The notes under the pieces: generated by a model | The model's database searches: none | What the model saw: only the letters and a program-made list of their open reading frames with translations | Told to the model about the DNA's origin: nothing | Source: DATFKA01 sp035268885 | Lineage (GTDB): Bacteria; Bacteroidota; Bacteroidia; Chitinophagales; Saprospiraceae | DNA length: 64,000 nt | Assembly (NCBI GenBank): GCA_035268885.1 | Contig: DATFKA010000012.1 | Span: 1-64,000 of the forward strand | Direction: 5' to 3' | Shown: piece by piece, positions 23,717 through 32,896 of the stretch | Position numbering within the stretch: the stretch's first letter is position 1 | Layout of the letters: each line of letters opens with the position of its first letter | Program-made: the position numbers and the translations under genes

Positions 23717-25798
23717 ATGCAAAGCTTTAGAACGGAACTAGAAAACCCGACCGTAGAAAAAGACATCATCGAACTGGAGCGCAAAATTCATCTTTTCCGC
23801 ACGGGCCAGATGGACGAAGACCGCTTTCGCAGCTTGCGCCTGGCGCGTGGTGTCTACGGTCAACGCCAGCCCGGTGTGCAGATGGTGCGTATCAAAATTC
23901 CTTATGGGAAATTGTCCAGTCAACAACTGGAAAGCATCGCCGACGTCTGTGATGAATATTCTACCGGCAACCTGCACATTACGACCCGCCAGGACATTCA
24001 AATCCACTACGTCAGTCTCGATCGTACGCCTGAGCTCTGGGCCGAACTGGAGCGGAGTAAAGTAACCCTGCGGGAAGCCTGTGGTAACACCGTCCGGAAT
24101 GTGACGGCTTCTCCTTGGGCGGGTATTGATCCCGCGGAGCCCTTTGACGTAAGTCCCTACGCGCAGGCTTACTTCGAATACTTCCTGCGCAATCCCATCT
24201 GTCAGGAAATGGGACGAAAATTCAAAGTGTCTTTTTCTTCCTCCGAACGGGATGATGCCTTTAGCTTTGTGCATGATCTGGGCTTTATCCCTAAAATCAA
24301 GGATGGAAAGCGCGGTTTCAAAGTAATGCTGGGGGGTGGTATTGGCTCCCAACCCCGCCACGCCGATGTGATGTACGAGTTCCTGCCTACCGACCAGATT
24401 ATTCCCATGGGTGAGGCCGTACTGCGGCTTTTTGATCATTACGGAGAGCGCCTACGCCGCAACAAGGCTCGCATGAAGTTTCTGATCAAAGATTGGGGCT
24501 TGGAAACTTTTATGGAAAAATTAAACCAGGAATTACAAGTATTGGGTCACGACAGTATCCCGATTGATGGCCAGGTTACAAGTGCTCCGAATGGTCTTAA
24601 TGGCCAGAGTGTCGAGCTCCAGAAGACCAGTGACGAGGCTTTTGAAGCCTGGAAAAAAGTAAACGTAAAGTCACAAAAGCAATCTGGTTACTATGCCGTT
24701 GGCATCAAAGTAAATACGGGAGACTTTAGCACCGAAACGGCCCGCAAGTTCACCAAAATCGTCCGGCAATACGCTGCGGATGATATCCGACTGACGGCAA
24801 CACAGGGTATCCTGCTTCGCTACGTAGCGGGTAAAGATTTACCTGCCCTCTACCGGGCACTTAAAACCATCGATTTTGCGAAGCCCGGCTTTGAATCCAT
24901 CGCCGACATTGTCGCCTGTCCGGGTACGGATACCTGTAACCTGGGCATTGCCAGCAGCATGGGACTAGCCAAAGAATTGGGTCGCATGCTGGAAGAAGAA
25001 TATACCCACTTTATTATGGACAGAGCCCTGAGTATTAAGATCAGCGGCTGTATGAATGCCTGCGGGCAGCATACTATTGCTAATATTGGCTTCCAGGGAA
25101 TGACCCTGAAATCTAATGGCTTAGTGGCCCCCGCGACACAGATCCTGCTGGGTGGTGGTGTACTGGGCGATGGTCAGGGGCGGTTTGCAGATAAGCTAAT
25201 CAAAATCCCCTCCAGGCGCACACCAGAAGCCCTGCGTTTAATTCTGAATGACTTTGATCAAAACACCGATACCGAAGCTAACTTTCTCGATTATTACGAT
25301 GAGCAGGGTAAGGATTATTTCTACCAGATGCTCAAGCCACTGTCCGATAGCGATGATTTAAAAGCGGCTGACTTTATCGATTGGGGTAATGAGGCGCAAT
25401 ACGAAAAGGCCATCGGCATTGGAGAATGTGCCGGTGTAACCGTCGACCTGGTCGCCACCCTAATTATGGAAGCCGAAGAGAAAATGGTACAGGCTAAAGC
25501 ATTCTTGGATCAGAAGCAATGGGCCGATGCGATCTATGCTTCTTACACCGGTATCATTAATGCGGCAAAAGCGCTACTTACAGGGACGGATGCCAAGCTG
25601 CGTTCGCAGGCCGCCATTGTACGAAACTTTGATCAATACTTTGGGGAACTATCCGTGCCCGAGGGAGATCTATCCACGCTGATCCAGCAGATGAAGACCT
25701 GCGAACCCGAGGCCGCATTTGCCCAGACCTTTTTTCAGCATGCACAATCTTTTTTAACCTTAATTATCCAGACCCGTCATGAACAACTACAGAAATAA
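23717..25798 (+). CDS. Sulfite (or nitrite) reductase with C-terminal HEPN domain
   Basis: Siroheme/[4Fe-4S] enzyme reducing sulfite to sulfide with six electrons. The two ferredoxin-like half-domains begin at about residues 45 (RQPGVQMVRIKIPYGKL) and 335. Cluster ligands are Cys401 and Cys407 (CPGTDTC) plus Cys445 and Cys449 (CMNAC). The context (siroheme synthesis and APS reductase genes) favours sulfite over nitrite. A HEPN-like helical domain (about 575-690, containing IINAAKALLTGTDAKLRSQ) is fused at the C-terminus; its usual catalytic Arg-x4-6-His is not seen. No flavoprotein partner (CysJ) is adjacent, so ferredoxin may be the electron donor. The next ORF overlaps by 20 bp. Confidence 0.9.
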   Translation: MQSFRTELENPTVEKDIIELERKIHLFRTGQMDEDRFRSLRLARGVYGQRQPGVQMVRIKIPYGKLSSQQLESIADVCDEYSTGNLHITTRQDIQIHYVSLDRTPELWAELERSKVTLREACGNTVRNVTASPWAGIDPAEPFDVSPYAQAYFEYFLRNPICQEMGRKFKVSFSSSERDDAFSFVHDLGFIPKIKDGKRGFKVMLGGGIGSQPRHADVMYEFLPTDQIIPMGEAVLRLFDHYGERLRRNKARMKFLIKDWGLETFMEKLNQELQVLGHDSIPIDGQVTSAPNGLNGQSVELQKTSDEAFEAWKKVNVKSQKQSGYYAVGIKVNTGDFSTETARKFTKIVRQYAADDIRLTATQGILLRYVAGKDLPALYRALKTIDFAKPGFESIADIVACPGTDTCNLGIASSMGLAKELGRMLEEEYTHFIMDRALSIKISGCMNACGQHTIANIGFQGMTLKSNGLVAPATQILLGGGVLGDGQGRFADKLIKIPSRRTPEALRLILNDFDQNTDTEANFLDYYDEQGKDYFYQMLKPLSDSDDLKAADFIDWGNEAQYEKAIGIGECAGVTVDLVATLIMEAEEKMVQAKAFLDQKQWADAIYASYTGIINAAKALLTGTDAKLRSQAAIVRNFDQYFGELSVPEGDLSTLIQQMKTCEPEAAFAQTFFQHAQSFLTLIIQTRHEQLQK

Positions 25799-26558
25799 AG
25801 GAAACATTACACTGGTGGGCGCTGGCCCCGGTGATCCGGATCTGATCACCCTAAAGGCTGCCAAAGCTTTGAATAGAGCGGATATCGTCTTTTACGATGC
25901 GCTGGTGAATCCCCTCATTTTGGAGCACGCCCGCCAGGCCAACCAAATCTTTGTGGGAAAACGCAAAGGTTTACACCGTTTCCCCCAGGGACGCATCAAC
26001 GAAATGATTGTGGAGGCCGCTCTGGAAGGTCAACGCGTGGTGCGACTAAAGGGCGGCGATGCCATGGTATTCGGCCGGGCGATGGAAGAACTGAGCTCAG
26101 CGCGCGCACTGGAGCTTGAGGTGAATATTGTAGCCGGGATCTCCGCTTATTCGGGAATTGTAGCTGAACAGCAAATACCACTCACTAAGCGCTGTACCTA
26201 CGAAAGCTTTTGGGTCTGCACGGGTTATACCTGCGATGGTGATATTTCCAAGGATATTCATTTGGCAGCACAATCCAGCGCTACGGTGGTGGTCTATATG
26301 GGGATGACGCACATCGCCCGCATCGTTGCAGCCTTTCGCCAGCATAAGCCAGCCGATTATCCGGTAGGCATCTATCAGGAAGGCACCCTAGATTCGGCCC
26401 GGCACGTCGTCGGAAAGCTCGATAACATTATCGATTTAAAAAAACAATACGCGATACGCAACCCAGCTATCCTGGTATTTGGACCGGCCGTACTGGAAGG
26501 TCTGGATCCCGCTGGTCTGGCTAAAGAGCGCAATCTGTCAGCAGCTTATCATTCTTAA
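25779..26558 (+). CDS. cobA: Uroporphyrinogen-III C-methyltransferase
   Basis: Methylates uroporphyrinogen III at C2 and C7 with SAM to give precorrin-2, the first committed step to siroheme, the cofactor of the reductase encoded just upstream. Family signatures are VGAGPGDPDLITLKAAKAL (residues 13-31), VVRLKGGDAMVFGR and the VAGISAYSGIVAEQQIPLT loop. 259 residues, single domain (not fused to CysG functions). Its ATG lies inside the end of the reductase gene, indicating translational coupling. The siroheme synthase gene starts 15 bp downstream. Confidence 0.94.
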   Translation: MNNYRNKGNITLVGAGPGDPDLITLKAAKALNRADIVFYDALVNPLILEHARQANQIFVGKRKGLHRFPQGRINEMIVEAALEGQRVVRLKGGDAMVFGRAMEELSSARALELEVNIVAGISAYSGIVAEQQIPLTKRCTYESFWVCTGYTCDGDISKDIHLAAQSSATVVVYMGMTHIARIVAAFRQHKPADYPVGIYQEGTLDSARHVVGKLDNIIDLKKQYAIRNPAILVFGPAVLEGLDPAGLAKERNLSAAYHS

Positions 26559-26573
26559 AAAATCAATACTGTT

Positions 26574-27155
26574 TTGAACGAACTATATCCAATCTTTCTC
26601 AAACTCGATCAATTGGAAATCCTGGTGGTCGGCGGTGGATACGTTGCCGCCGAAAAACTGGGATTCATCTACAAATCCAGTCCGAGGGCACGGGTCACCA
26701 TAGTAGCCGATTTTATTCGTCCTGAAGTAGAGGAGATCATTGCTGGTAAGCCCGTAAACATCATGAAGCGTAAATACCGTCGCCGTGACCTGCGCGGAAA
26801 GCACATCGTCATTGCGGCGACCAATAAACTACCGGTCAATTACCAGGTACGCTCGCACTGCACGCGGCGTAATATTATCGTCAACGTAGCTGACGACCCC
26901 GAGAACTGTGATTTTTATATGGGCGGTATTGTCACCAAGGGTAATCTAAAACTGGGCATCTCTACCAATGGCAAGTCCCCTACCCTGGCTAAGCGTTTGC
27001 GCCAACTCTTCGAGCAGGTCTTTCCAGAACAAATTGATGGTCTTTTGGATAATTTAGAAGCCTATCGCGCTACCCTTAAGCAAGATTTTGAAGAAAAAGT
27101 AGAAACCCTCAATAACCTCACCGAAAGCCTTATCAAACAAAATAGTAATACCTGA
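26574..27155 (+). CDS. Precorrin-2 dehydrogenase / sirohydrochlorin ferrochelatase (siroheme synthase)
   Basis: Met8/CysG-N type enzyme completing siroheme from precorrin-2 by NAD-dependent oxidation and iron insertion. The NAD-binding start is LEILVVGGGYVAAEKL, and VIAATNKLPVNYQV plus NVADDPENCDFYMGGIV follow, as in the family. The start is a TTG (26574) giving LNELYPIFLKL-type N-terminus; the first in-frame ATG is far inside the NAD domain, so the TTG is needed for a complete protein. 193 residues. It is the third gene of the sulfite-reduction operon. Confidence 0.9.
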   Translation: MNELYPIFLKLDQLEILVVGGGYVAAEKLGFIYKSSPRARVTIVADFIRPEVEEIIAGKPVNIMKRKYRRRDLRGKHIVIAATNKLPVNYQVRSHCTRRNIIVNVADDPENCDFYMGGIVTKGNLKLGISTNGKSPTLAKRLRQLFEQVFPEQIDGLLDNLEAYRATLKQDFEEKVETLNNLTESLIKQNSNT

Positions 27156-27190
27156 TGAGTATTCATTGACTAAACGTAAACCAACAAAGA

Positions 27191-27862
27191 ATGAACATTG
27201 CGACCAAGTATAATATTAAAACACTAAACGAAAGCTATCGCCCACTTAGCGTGGAACAACGCATTAAACGCCTGTATCAGGATTTTCCACCGGAAGAAAT
27301 TATGCTAACCTCCTCCTTCGCCACTACCTCGGCACTCCTGCTGAGTTTATTTTCAAAAGTACGTCCGCAACAAGAAATTTTCTTTATCGATACAGGTTAT
27401 CATTTTGAAGAAACCCTCGCCTACAAAGATGAACTCACCGAGCTACTAGACATTGAGGTAACATCGGTGCACCCCAATGCCAAAGCGCACGAACAGACGC
27501 AGCAGGAAGAGACCTGGAAGAAGGATCCCAATTATTGCTGCTACATCAATAAAGTGTCTCCCCTTGAAGAATTGAAGCTCAATTACTCCGTGTGGATTTC
27601 GGGGCTGATGCGCTGGCAAAGTGACCATCGCAGCACCCTCGATATTTTTGAGGAGCGCAACGGTATTTTGAAGTTTTATCCCCTGATTGACGTCAGTAAG
27701 GAAGAACGCAGCCAGCGCTTCGAGCAGGATGCTCTACCCAAGCACCCACTGGTGTTTAAGGGGTATGCCTCGATTGGTTGCAAGCACTGTACGGTACCAG
27801 GCGATGGTAGAGACGGGCGATGGAACAACAGTCCTAAAACAGAATGTGGCCTACACCTTTAG
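27191..27862 (+). CDS. cysH: Adenylyl-sulfate (APS) reductase, CysH family
   Basis: Reduces activated sulfate (APS, possibly also PAPS) to sulfite with thioredoxin, feeding the sulfite reductase upstream. The Cys pair Cys116-Cys117 (NYCCYINKV) and Cys197-x2-Cys200 (GCKHCT) are the ligands of the [4Fe-4S] cluster that marks APS-using enzymes, and the catalytic Cys is in the C-terminal ECGLH motif. The phosphate-binding region is TSSFATTSALLL. Neither sulfate adenylyltransferase nor APS kinase is in the window. The stop is 1 base from the convergent Rrf2 gene stop. Confidence 0.93.
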   Translation: MNIATKYNIKTLNESYRPLSVEQRIKRLYQDFPPEEIMLTSSFATTSALLLSLFSKVRPQQEIFFIDTGYHFEETLAYKDELTELLDIEVTSVHPNAKAHEQTQQEETWKKDPNYCCYINKVSPLEELKLNYSVWISGLMRWQSDHRSTLDIFEERNGILKFYPLIDVSKEERSQRFEQDALPKHPLVFKGYASIGCKHCTVPGDGRDGRWNNSPKTECGLHL

Positions 27863-27863
27863 A

Positions 27864-28268
27864 TCACTTCATGGTCTCGATGGTGGTCTGATTAAACACA
27901 TCTAGAGTCAGATCCCGAATTTTTTCCAGGACGGGCCGAATGGTACAGGTCTGCATATCGCACTCTTCACAGGGTTCGTAATAATTCAGGGAGACACAGG
28001 GAGATAGGGCGATGGGACCGTCCATAATACGTATGAGTTCCGAGAGTACAATTTCCTCTGGCTTTTTAAGCAATTTATAACCACCGTTCTTTCCCCGCTT
28101 ACTCAGCAGGATACGATTATTTTTTAGCGTACGTAAGATACTTTCCAGGAACTTATGCGGTATATTTTCTTCCCGGGCAATCTCGGTCGAGAAAATAGGT
28201 TTATCTTCTTGATGCCGGGCAATATAGGTAAGCGCCTTGATCGCGTATTTACATTTTTTGGAGATCAT
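27864..28268 (-). CDS. Rrf2 family transcriptional regulator
   Basis: Winged-helix DNA-binding regulator of 134 residues. The start at 28268 (MISKKCKYAIKALTYIA) is the family-typical N-terminus; the upstream extension to 28313 is unlikely. The recognition helix lies in IPHKFLESILRTLKN, and GKNGGYKL is the wing. Four cysteines, Cys91, Cys100, Cys103 and Cys108, could bind an Fe-S cluster as in IscR/NsrR relatives, but the spacing (C-x8-C-x2-C-x4-C) differs from IscR. Position facing cysH and known roles of Rrf2/CymR proteins in sulfur control make it the candidate regulator of the operon. Confidence 0.87.
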   Translation of the reverse strand: MISKKCKYAIKALTYIARHQEDKPIFSTEIAREENIPHKFLESILRTLKNNRILLSKRGKNGGYKLLKKPEEIVLSELIRIMDGPIALSPCVSLNYYEPCEECDMQTCTIRPVLEKIRDLTLDVFNQTTIETMK

Positions 28269-28342
28269 AAGTACTTTTGGTAGAGCCAAATAATAGGTAT
28301 CGAGTATAAACAAGATAGTAAAAACCGCTTACAAGTGCCCGT

Positions 28343-29755
28343 TTATTTTAATTCGTACTCCTGCCCCAGCTTCGGTATCTCTACGTGCTCAAAGCCGTAG
28401 CGTCGCAGTAGATCATTAAAAGCTTCCTGCTTTTCCAGTGTTCCATGAACCAGAAATAGTTCTTTCAGCTTTCCTTTCTGTGGCTTTACAAAATCAAGCA
28501 GCTCCAGCCGATCAGCGTGGGCAGAAAAAGAATCCATCACTACGACCCGTGCCCGAACCGGCTTCCATTCTCCAAACAACCGTAGGTTATCTACCCCATC
28601 GCGCAGGTAGCCGCCTGGGGTGCCCGGCGCACAATAGCCCACAATAAGAATCGTGTTCTGTGACTGATCAATGTTATTGTAGACGTGGTGTTTGATCCGT
28701 CCCGCATTAATCATCCCCGCCGAACTAATAATGATACAGGCCTCATCGGAGGTATTTAGAGCCTTGGAATCTTCCGTGCGCTTGATGTATTTCAAAGAGT
28801 TAAAACCAAAGGGGTTTGGATCAATGAGCATATATTCGGCCAGCTCGGCGTCAAAGCATTCTGGATGCGAACCAAAAATCATGGTCGCATTTACCGACAG
28901 TGGGCTATCTACGTAAACCGGAATTTCGGGTAGCCGCCCATCCGTCTCCAACTGATCTAACATGTATACCAGCTCCTGCGTACGGCCGACACTAAAGGCC
29001 GGAATAATTAGCTTGCCATTATTTTTTACGCAAGTATTTTCTATGATTTCTAATAACTTGTCAAACTCCTCAGGCGCCCCTTCGTGTTCTTTATCCCCGT
29101 AGGTAGATTCACAGATCAGATAGTCCAGCTCGGGCATTGGCTGCGGATCACGCAAAATGGGCCGCGCCGGACGACCAATATCACCACTGAAACCAAAATG
29201 AATCGTCTTACCTTTTTCGCGAATCCGTAAGGTTACGCTGGCGCTACCTAAAATATGCCCCGCATCCCGAAAAAGTACATCGACGTCGGGATGAATCGAA
29301 AACCATTTGTTATAGGCATAAGAGTGAAAAAGCTCCATAGTGTCGTGCACGTGATCAGTTGTATAGAGCGGCTCCTTGAAGGCAATATCGTCAAAGCCCT
29401 TTTTCCGGCGCTGCCTTTTATTGTGATATTCCGCATCCCGTTCCTGAATCTTAGCACTATCCAACAGCATGATACTACAAAGCGAGCGCGTGGCGTGGGT
29501 GCTGTGAATCATTCCTTCAAAGCCATCCTTCACCAGTTGAGGAATTCGACCACTATGATCGATATGGGCGTGCGAAAGCACCAGACAATCAATTTCCGCT
29601 GGATCAAACAACCATTCTTCGTTGAATTTCTTCATTTCTTCGTCGTAGCCCTGATAGAGCCCGCAGTCTAGAAGAATTTTAAAGCCATTATCCAGGGTAA
29701 GGAGATGTGCACTACCGGTTACTTCCCGGGCGGCACCACAAAATTTGACTTTCAT
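28343..29755 (-). CDS. Metallo-beta-lactamase/beta-CASP family RNA nuclease
   Basis: CPSF-73-like hydrolase of 470 residues acting on RNA. The metallo-beta-lactamase core has VLSHAHIDHSGRIP (H-x-H-x-D-H), a DAGHILGSASVTL strand with its metal ligand, and FSGDIGRP. The beta-CASP insertion follows (CESTYGD, IPAFSVGRTQELVY, SAGMINAGRIKHH). The C-terminus holds the RMMBL-type VVVMDSFSAHADRLELLDFV and LVHGT motifs. Likely cytoplasmic RNA processing or decay. Single gene, upstream of the Rrf2 gene on the same strand with a 74 bp gap. Confidence 0.9.
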   Translation of the reverse strand: MKVKFCGAAREVTGSAHLLTLDNGFKILLDCGLYQGYDEEMKKFNEEWLFDPAEIDCLVLSHAHIDHSGRIPQLVKDGFEGMIHSTHATRSLCSIMLLDSAKIQERDAEYHNKRQRRKKGFDDIAFKEPLYTTDHVHDTMELFHSYAYNKWFSIHPDVDVLFRDAGHILGSASVTLRIREKGKTIHFGFSGDIGRPARPILRDPQPMPELDYLICESTYGDKEHEGAPEEFDKLLEIIENTCVKNNGKLIIPAFSVGRTQELVYMLDQLETDGRLPEIPVYVDSPLSVNATMIFGSHPECFDAELAEYMLIDPNPFGFNSLKYIKRTEDSKALNTSDEACIIISSAGMINAGRIKHHVYNNIDQSQNTILIVGYCAPGTPGGYLRDGVDNLRLFGEWKPVRARVVVMDSFSAHADRLELLDFVKPQKGKLKELFLVHGTLEKQEAFNDLLRRYGFEHVEIPKLGQEYELK

Positions 29756-29987
29756 TCGCTAAATATTATTGAAGTGATTCCTCAATATAATAAGATCAGC
29801 TTGGAAAAAGGGAAATTTCGGAAAAGTGTTAAAAAAAGGGCTAAATCAACAAGCTTAGAATACGCGGGCAAAAGTCGCGTTTTAATATAAATTGCTTTAC
29901 CCTTTATATTCTGAAGGGTAAGACATCTTGATCTAGTATTTTAGAAAGGGAGGTGGGTCGGAAGATTCATCTCCTGCTTTTTCGCCC

Positions 29988-31208
29988 CTACTCTTCCTGA
30001 ACCAGCGCGGGTACTTTTTTCGCCCGACGGGCCGGCATGATCGAAGCAACAAAGCCGATGGCAGCCACCGTCAACGCTACCGCTAAAAAATCAAAACCCC
30101 GTAAGCTGATGGGATAAGCACTGATCGCAAAGGCCCCGGGTATACCAATGACCTGGAATTGCTTTTGGACAAAAAAGATCAGCAGGGCCAAAATAAACCC
30201 GCCCAGGATTCCCATCAAACTAAGCAAAAGCCCCTGGTTCAGAAAAATATTTCGTACCAGTTGATCCGTAGCTCCCATGGATTTCAGAATGGCAATATCT
30301 TTGCGCTTCTCCAATACAATCATCCACAGCGCACCGATCAGGTTAAAGGCCACCAACAGTAACATCAGGCTCACAATGGCAAAGCTCATCCATTTCTCCA
30401 CCTGCATTAACTTTAAAAAGGATTCATTTTGCGCGTAACGGTCTTTCACACTAAAATCTTCGCCCAGGATCGCTGCGATGGCCCGGACGCCCTGCGCTGA
30501 GGTTGTCCCCTCGCTTAATTGTATCTCCAGTGCCCCTACCTGATCGCCCAATTGTAGTAGGCTCTGGGCAAAATCCAGGGAAGAAAGAATATAATTGTTA
30601 TTAAATTCCGGCTCGACGTAGAAGGTACCCGCCGGATAAAGAATCCGCTTACGAAACGGCTGCTCGAATGGTCCCACCTGCTTTTTCTTTACGGTATACA
30701 CATTAATAAAAGAGAGCGGATTCGAAACGTCAATGTTCAGGTTATTACGCATGCCGTAGCCTAGGACGGCCATTTCCCGATCCCCGTCTTTAAAACGGTA
30801 ACCTCCTTCGCGCACCGAAGAGTCGAGTTGTGTGACCACTTCAAAATTTTCATCTACCCCTTTCAGAATACCGATCGTCTGCTGGTTCCCCCTGCCGTCA
30901 AAGACGGCTTTTTCTTCGACCGTACGTGATACCACGCTAACTTCCGGTAGGGCCTCCAATGCCTCCAGCTTTGCCGTGGACAGTTCGAAGGTTTTCCCTT
31001 TTTCGGGCGTAACCAATACGTCTGGATTCAGATCGCTATACATACCACTAATCAGGTCCTCAAAACCATTAAAGACCGATAAGACCAAGATCATGGCCGC
31101 CGTACCCACGGTGAGCCCGAAGACGGCAATACCGGTAATGATATTGATGGCATTGGTATTTTTTTTACCGAAAATGTAACGACGCGCGATATTTAAGGGT
31201 AAATTCAT
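29988..31208 (-). CDS. FtsX-like ABC transporter permease (LolC/LolE-type)
   Basis: Inner-membrane permease of the MacB/FtsX superfamily. The N-terminus MNLPLNIARRYIFGKKNTNAIN leads into the first helix; a large periplasmic domain (about residues 45-265) separates it from three C-terminal helices, the arrangement of LolC/E lipoprotein exporters. The conserved cytoplasmic loop EKRKDIAILKSMGAT couples to the ATPase. No ATPase gene is adjacent. The role in lipoprotein transport is by family; other substrates are possible. Confidence 0.88.
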   Translation of the reverse strand: MNLPLNIARRYIFGKKNTNAINIITGIAVFGLTVGTAAMILVLSVFNGFEDLISGMYSDLNPDVLVTPEKGKTFELSTAKLEALEALPEVSVVSRTVEEKAVFDGRGNQQTIGILKGVDENFEVVTQLDSSVREGGYRFKDGDREMAVLGYGMRNNLNIDVSNPLSFINVYTVKKKQVGPFEQPFRKRILYPAGTFYVEPEFNNNYILSSLDFAQSLLQLGDQVGALEIQLSEGTTSAQGVRAIAAILGEDFSVKDRYAQNESFLKLMQVEKWMSFAIVSLMLLLVAFNLIGALWMIVLEKRKDIAILKSMGATDQLVRNIFLNQGLLLSLMGILGGFILALLIFFVQKQFQVIGIPGAFAISAYPISLRGFDFLAVALTVAAIGFVASIMPARRAKKVPALVQEE

Positions 31209-31221
31209 GGACGGTTATTTT

Positions 31222-31249
31222 GGGGTGACCCCATTTGAATTCAAATATA
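31222..31249. promoter_or_regulatory. Palindromes and -7 box in the divergent permease/DUF1295 promoter region
   Basis: GGGGTGACCCC (31222-31232) is directly followed by the perfect palindrome ATTTGAATTCAAAT (31233-31246). On the minus strand TATATTTG (31249-31242) matches the TAnnTTTG -7 box for the permease gene. The -33 box is not clear. Confidence 0.45.
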
Positions 31250-31284
31250 ATACGCATTGACAACTTTATTAGTATTTAGAAGTT

Positions 31285-32052
31285 ATGGATATCTATTTAG
31301 AGAGTGCGCTCGTAGTATTAGTGTATATGCATATCGCCATGCTGGTGGCTTTCGCCAAAAAAGACAACGGCCTGGTTGATGTCTTCTGGGGCGGTGGCTT
31401 CACCGTCCTGGCCTGGTATCTGCACGTCTACCATCCGCACGAATATAGCCTACTCGTGGCCGTATTGATCAGTCTCTGGGGCCTGCGTCTAAGTATCTAT
31501 ATTGGCCTGCGGAATAATCGAAAAAAACAGGAAGACTGGCGCTATGCCAAATGGCGAAAAGACTGGGGCCGCTGGTTTTATCTGCGCTCCTGGTTACAGG
31601 TCTTTTTACTCCAGGGCTTCTTCATGTGGACCGTAGCCCTGGGTATCCAGCAGCGCCCCGCCGGTACGGGCCTCTTTTGGTACCAGTACTTGGGTATCGG
31701 CCTCTGGCTCTTCGGCTTGCTTTGGGAAAGCATTGCCGATGCTCAGCTCTATCGCTTCAAAGCCAAAGCCGAAAACAAAGATAATATTCTCATGCAAGGC
31801 TTATGGAAATACTCCCGCCACCCGAATTATTTTGGAGAAGCGATCCTCTGGTGGGGTATTTTTCTGCTGGTGCTACCCTGGGGACAATGGTACTGGTCTT
31901 TTTTAGCAGCAGCTACCATGACCTGGCTCCTGACGCGTGTTTCTGGTGTCCCCTTCCTGGAATGGAAATACCGGGATCATCCCGAATATCAGGCCTACAT
32001 CCGAAATACCCCTGCTTTTATTCCCGATTTGCGTAAGCTACTTAGTGACTGA
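31285..32052 (+). CDS. DUF1295 family membrane protein (steroid 5-alpha-reductase-like)
   Basis: Integral membrane protein of 255 residues with about six hydrophobic helices. The C-terminal LMQGLWKYSRHPNYFGEAILWWGIFLL motif is the NADPH-binding signature of the isoprenylcysteine methyltransferase/steroid reductase fold, and VDVFWGGGF near residue 32 is typical of DUF1295. A reductase acting on a lipid double bond is likely, but the substrate is unknown. It overlaps the convergent M23 peptidase gene by 11 bp. Confidence 0.88.
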   Translation: MDIYLESALVVLVYMHIAMLVAFAKKDNGLVDVFWGGGFTVLAWYLHVYHPHEYSLLVAVLISLWGLRLSIYIGLRNNRKKQEDWRYAKWRKDWGRWFYLRSWLQVFLLQGFFMWTVALGIQQRPAGTGLFWYQYLGIGLWLFGLLWESIADAQLYRFKAKAENKDNILMQGLWKYSRHPNYFGEAILWWGIFLLVLPWGQWYWSFLAAATMTWLLTRVSGVPFLEWKYRDHPEYQAYIRNTPAFIPDLRKLLSD

Positions 32053-32866
32053 CCCGCATACCTTTTTTGAGGTCCTTTCCTGCTGCTTTTTCGAAAATAA
32101 TGGGGGCGGATTTAGTACCCTCCAAATCGGGCCGATATACATTAAAGTGGAGATGTGCGCCGTCGGCAAAGCCCGTTTCACCTGACAAGGCAATGGCCTG
32201 ACCCTTTTTTACCCGATCCCCTACCTCTACCAAGGCACTATTGGGTGCCAAATGTACGTATTGGGTAATCAGTCCATCGGCGTGGTAGAGCGTAATATAA
32301 TTAGCGTAAGGACGGTATTTCTGAGTTTTCCCGCCAAGCGTATTTTCTTGTAAAATCGACATCACCAGGCCATCCTGTGTCGCACATACCGTATCACCAA
32401 CGGCCAGACTAAAATCGATGGCATATCTAGAATCTTCCTTATTGTGAGAAAAACTTCCATTATAGCCCTGAATGATCTTGTACCCCCCTCCTTTCGGAAA
32501 AGGCCAGGCGTACCGTAGTGAGGTATCCCAAACGGCGTAGGGGTCACCGTATCCACCGGAAGTGGATAAACCGGCTCGAATCGCTGTGGTGTCCGGTAAT
32601 CCATGAGCTACTTCTACTCGCTGGATGGGATCCGCATCTGTAAGCACCAGCGGCATCAAAGGCTCCAGTACTTCAGATAGCTCCGCTTGCGTCGACGCCA
32701 ACCGAAATTGAACGGGGCCCGGTATCTCTTTTTTCACCGTAATCAACAAGCTATCGCTGGTAATTCGATATTCATCGAAACTCAAAGCAGGTGGTAAGCC
32801 AATCGGCTTAGGCAGACTACAGCTGCCCAGTAATAATAAGACGGAGAAAAAAAGCCATTGCTGCAT
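32042..32866 (-). CDS. M23 family metallopeptidase (LytM-type lipoprotein)
   Basis: Predicted cell-wall endopeptidase or EnvC/NlpD-like factor of 274 residues. The signal ends in LLLGSCS, a lipobox, so it is probably a lipoprotein. The LytM core shows HNKEDSRYAIDFSL (His-x6-Asp type zinc ligands), VCATQDGLVM and the terminal HLHFNVY motif. The N-terminal 120 residues are of unknown fold. It follows the frameshifted gene on the same strand by 30 bp. Confidence 0.9.
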   Translation of the reverse strand: MQQWLFFSVLLLLGSCSLPKPIGLPPALSFDEYRITSDSLLITVKKEIPGPVQFRLASTQAELSEVLEPLMPLVLTDADPIQRVEVAHGLPDTTAIRAGLSTSGGYGDPYAVWDTSLRYAWPFPKGGGYKIIQGYNGSFSHNKEDSRYAIDFSLAVGDTVCATQDGLVMSILQENTLGGKTQKYRPYANYITLYHADGLITQYVHLAPNSALVEVGDRVKKGQAIALSGETGFADGAHLHFNVYRPDLEGTKSAPIIFEKAAGKDLKKGMRVSH

Positions 32867-32896
32867 GACCCTAGGTTTTGTCTACAAGATAGTAAA

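Noticed and set aside
23738..24439. A 233-codon open frame on the minus strand inside the sulfite reductase gene
   Set aside because: Lies fully opposite a well-supported gene; its sequence has no domain or signal, and long antisense frames are common opposite high-GC third-position codons.
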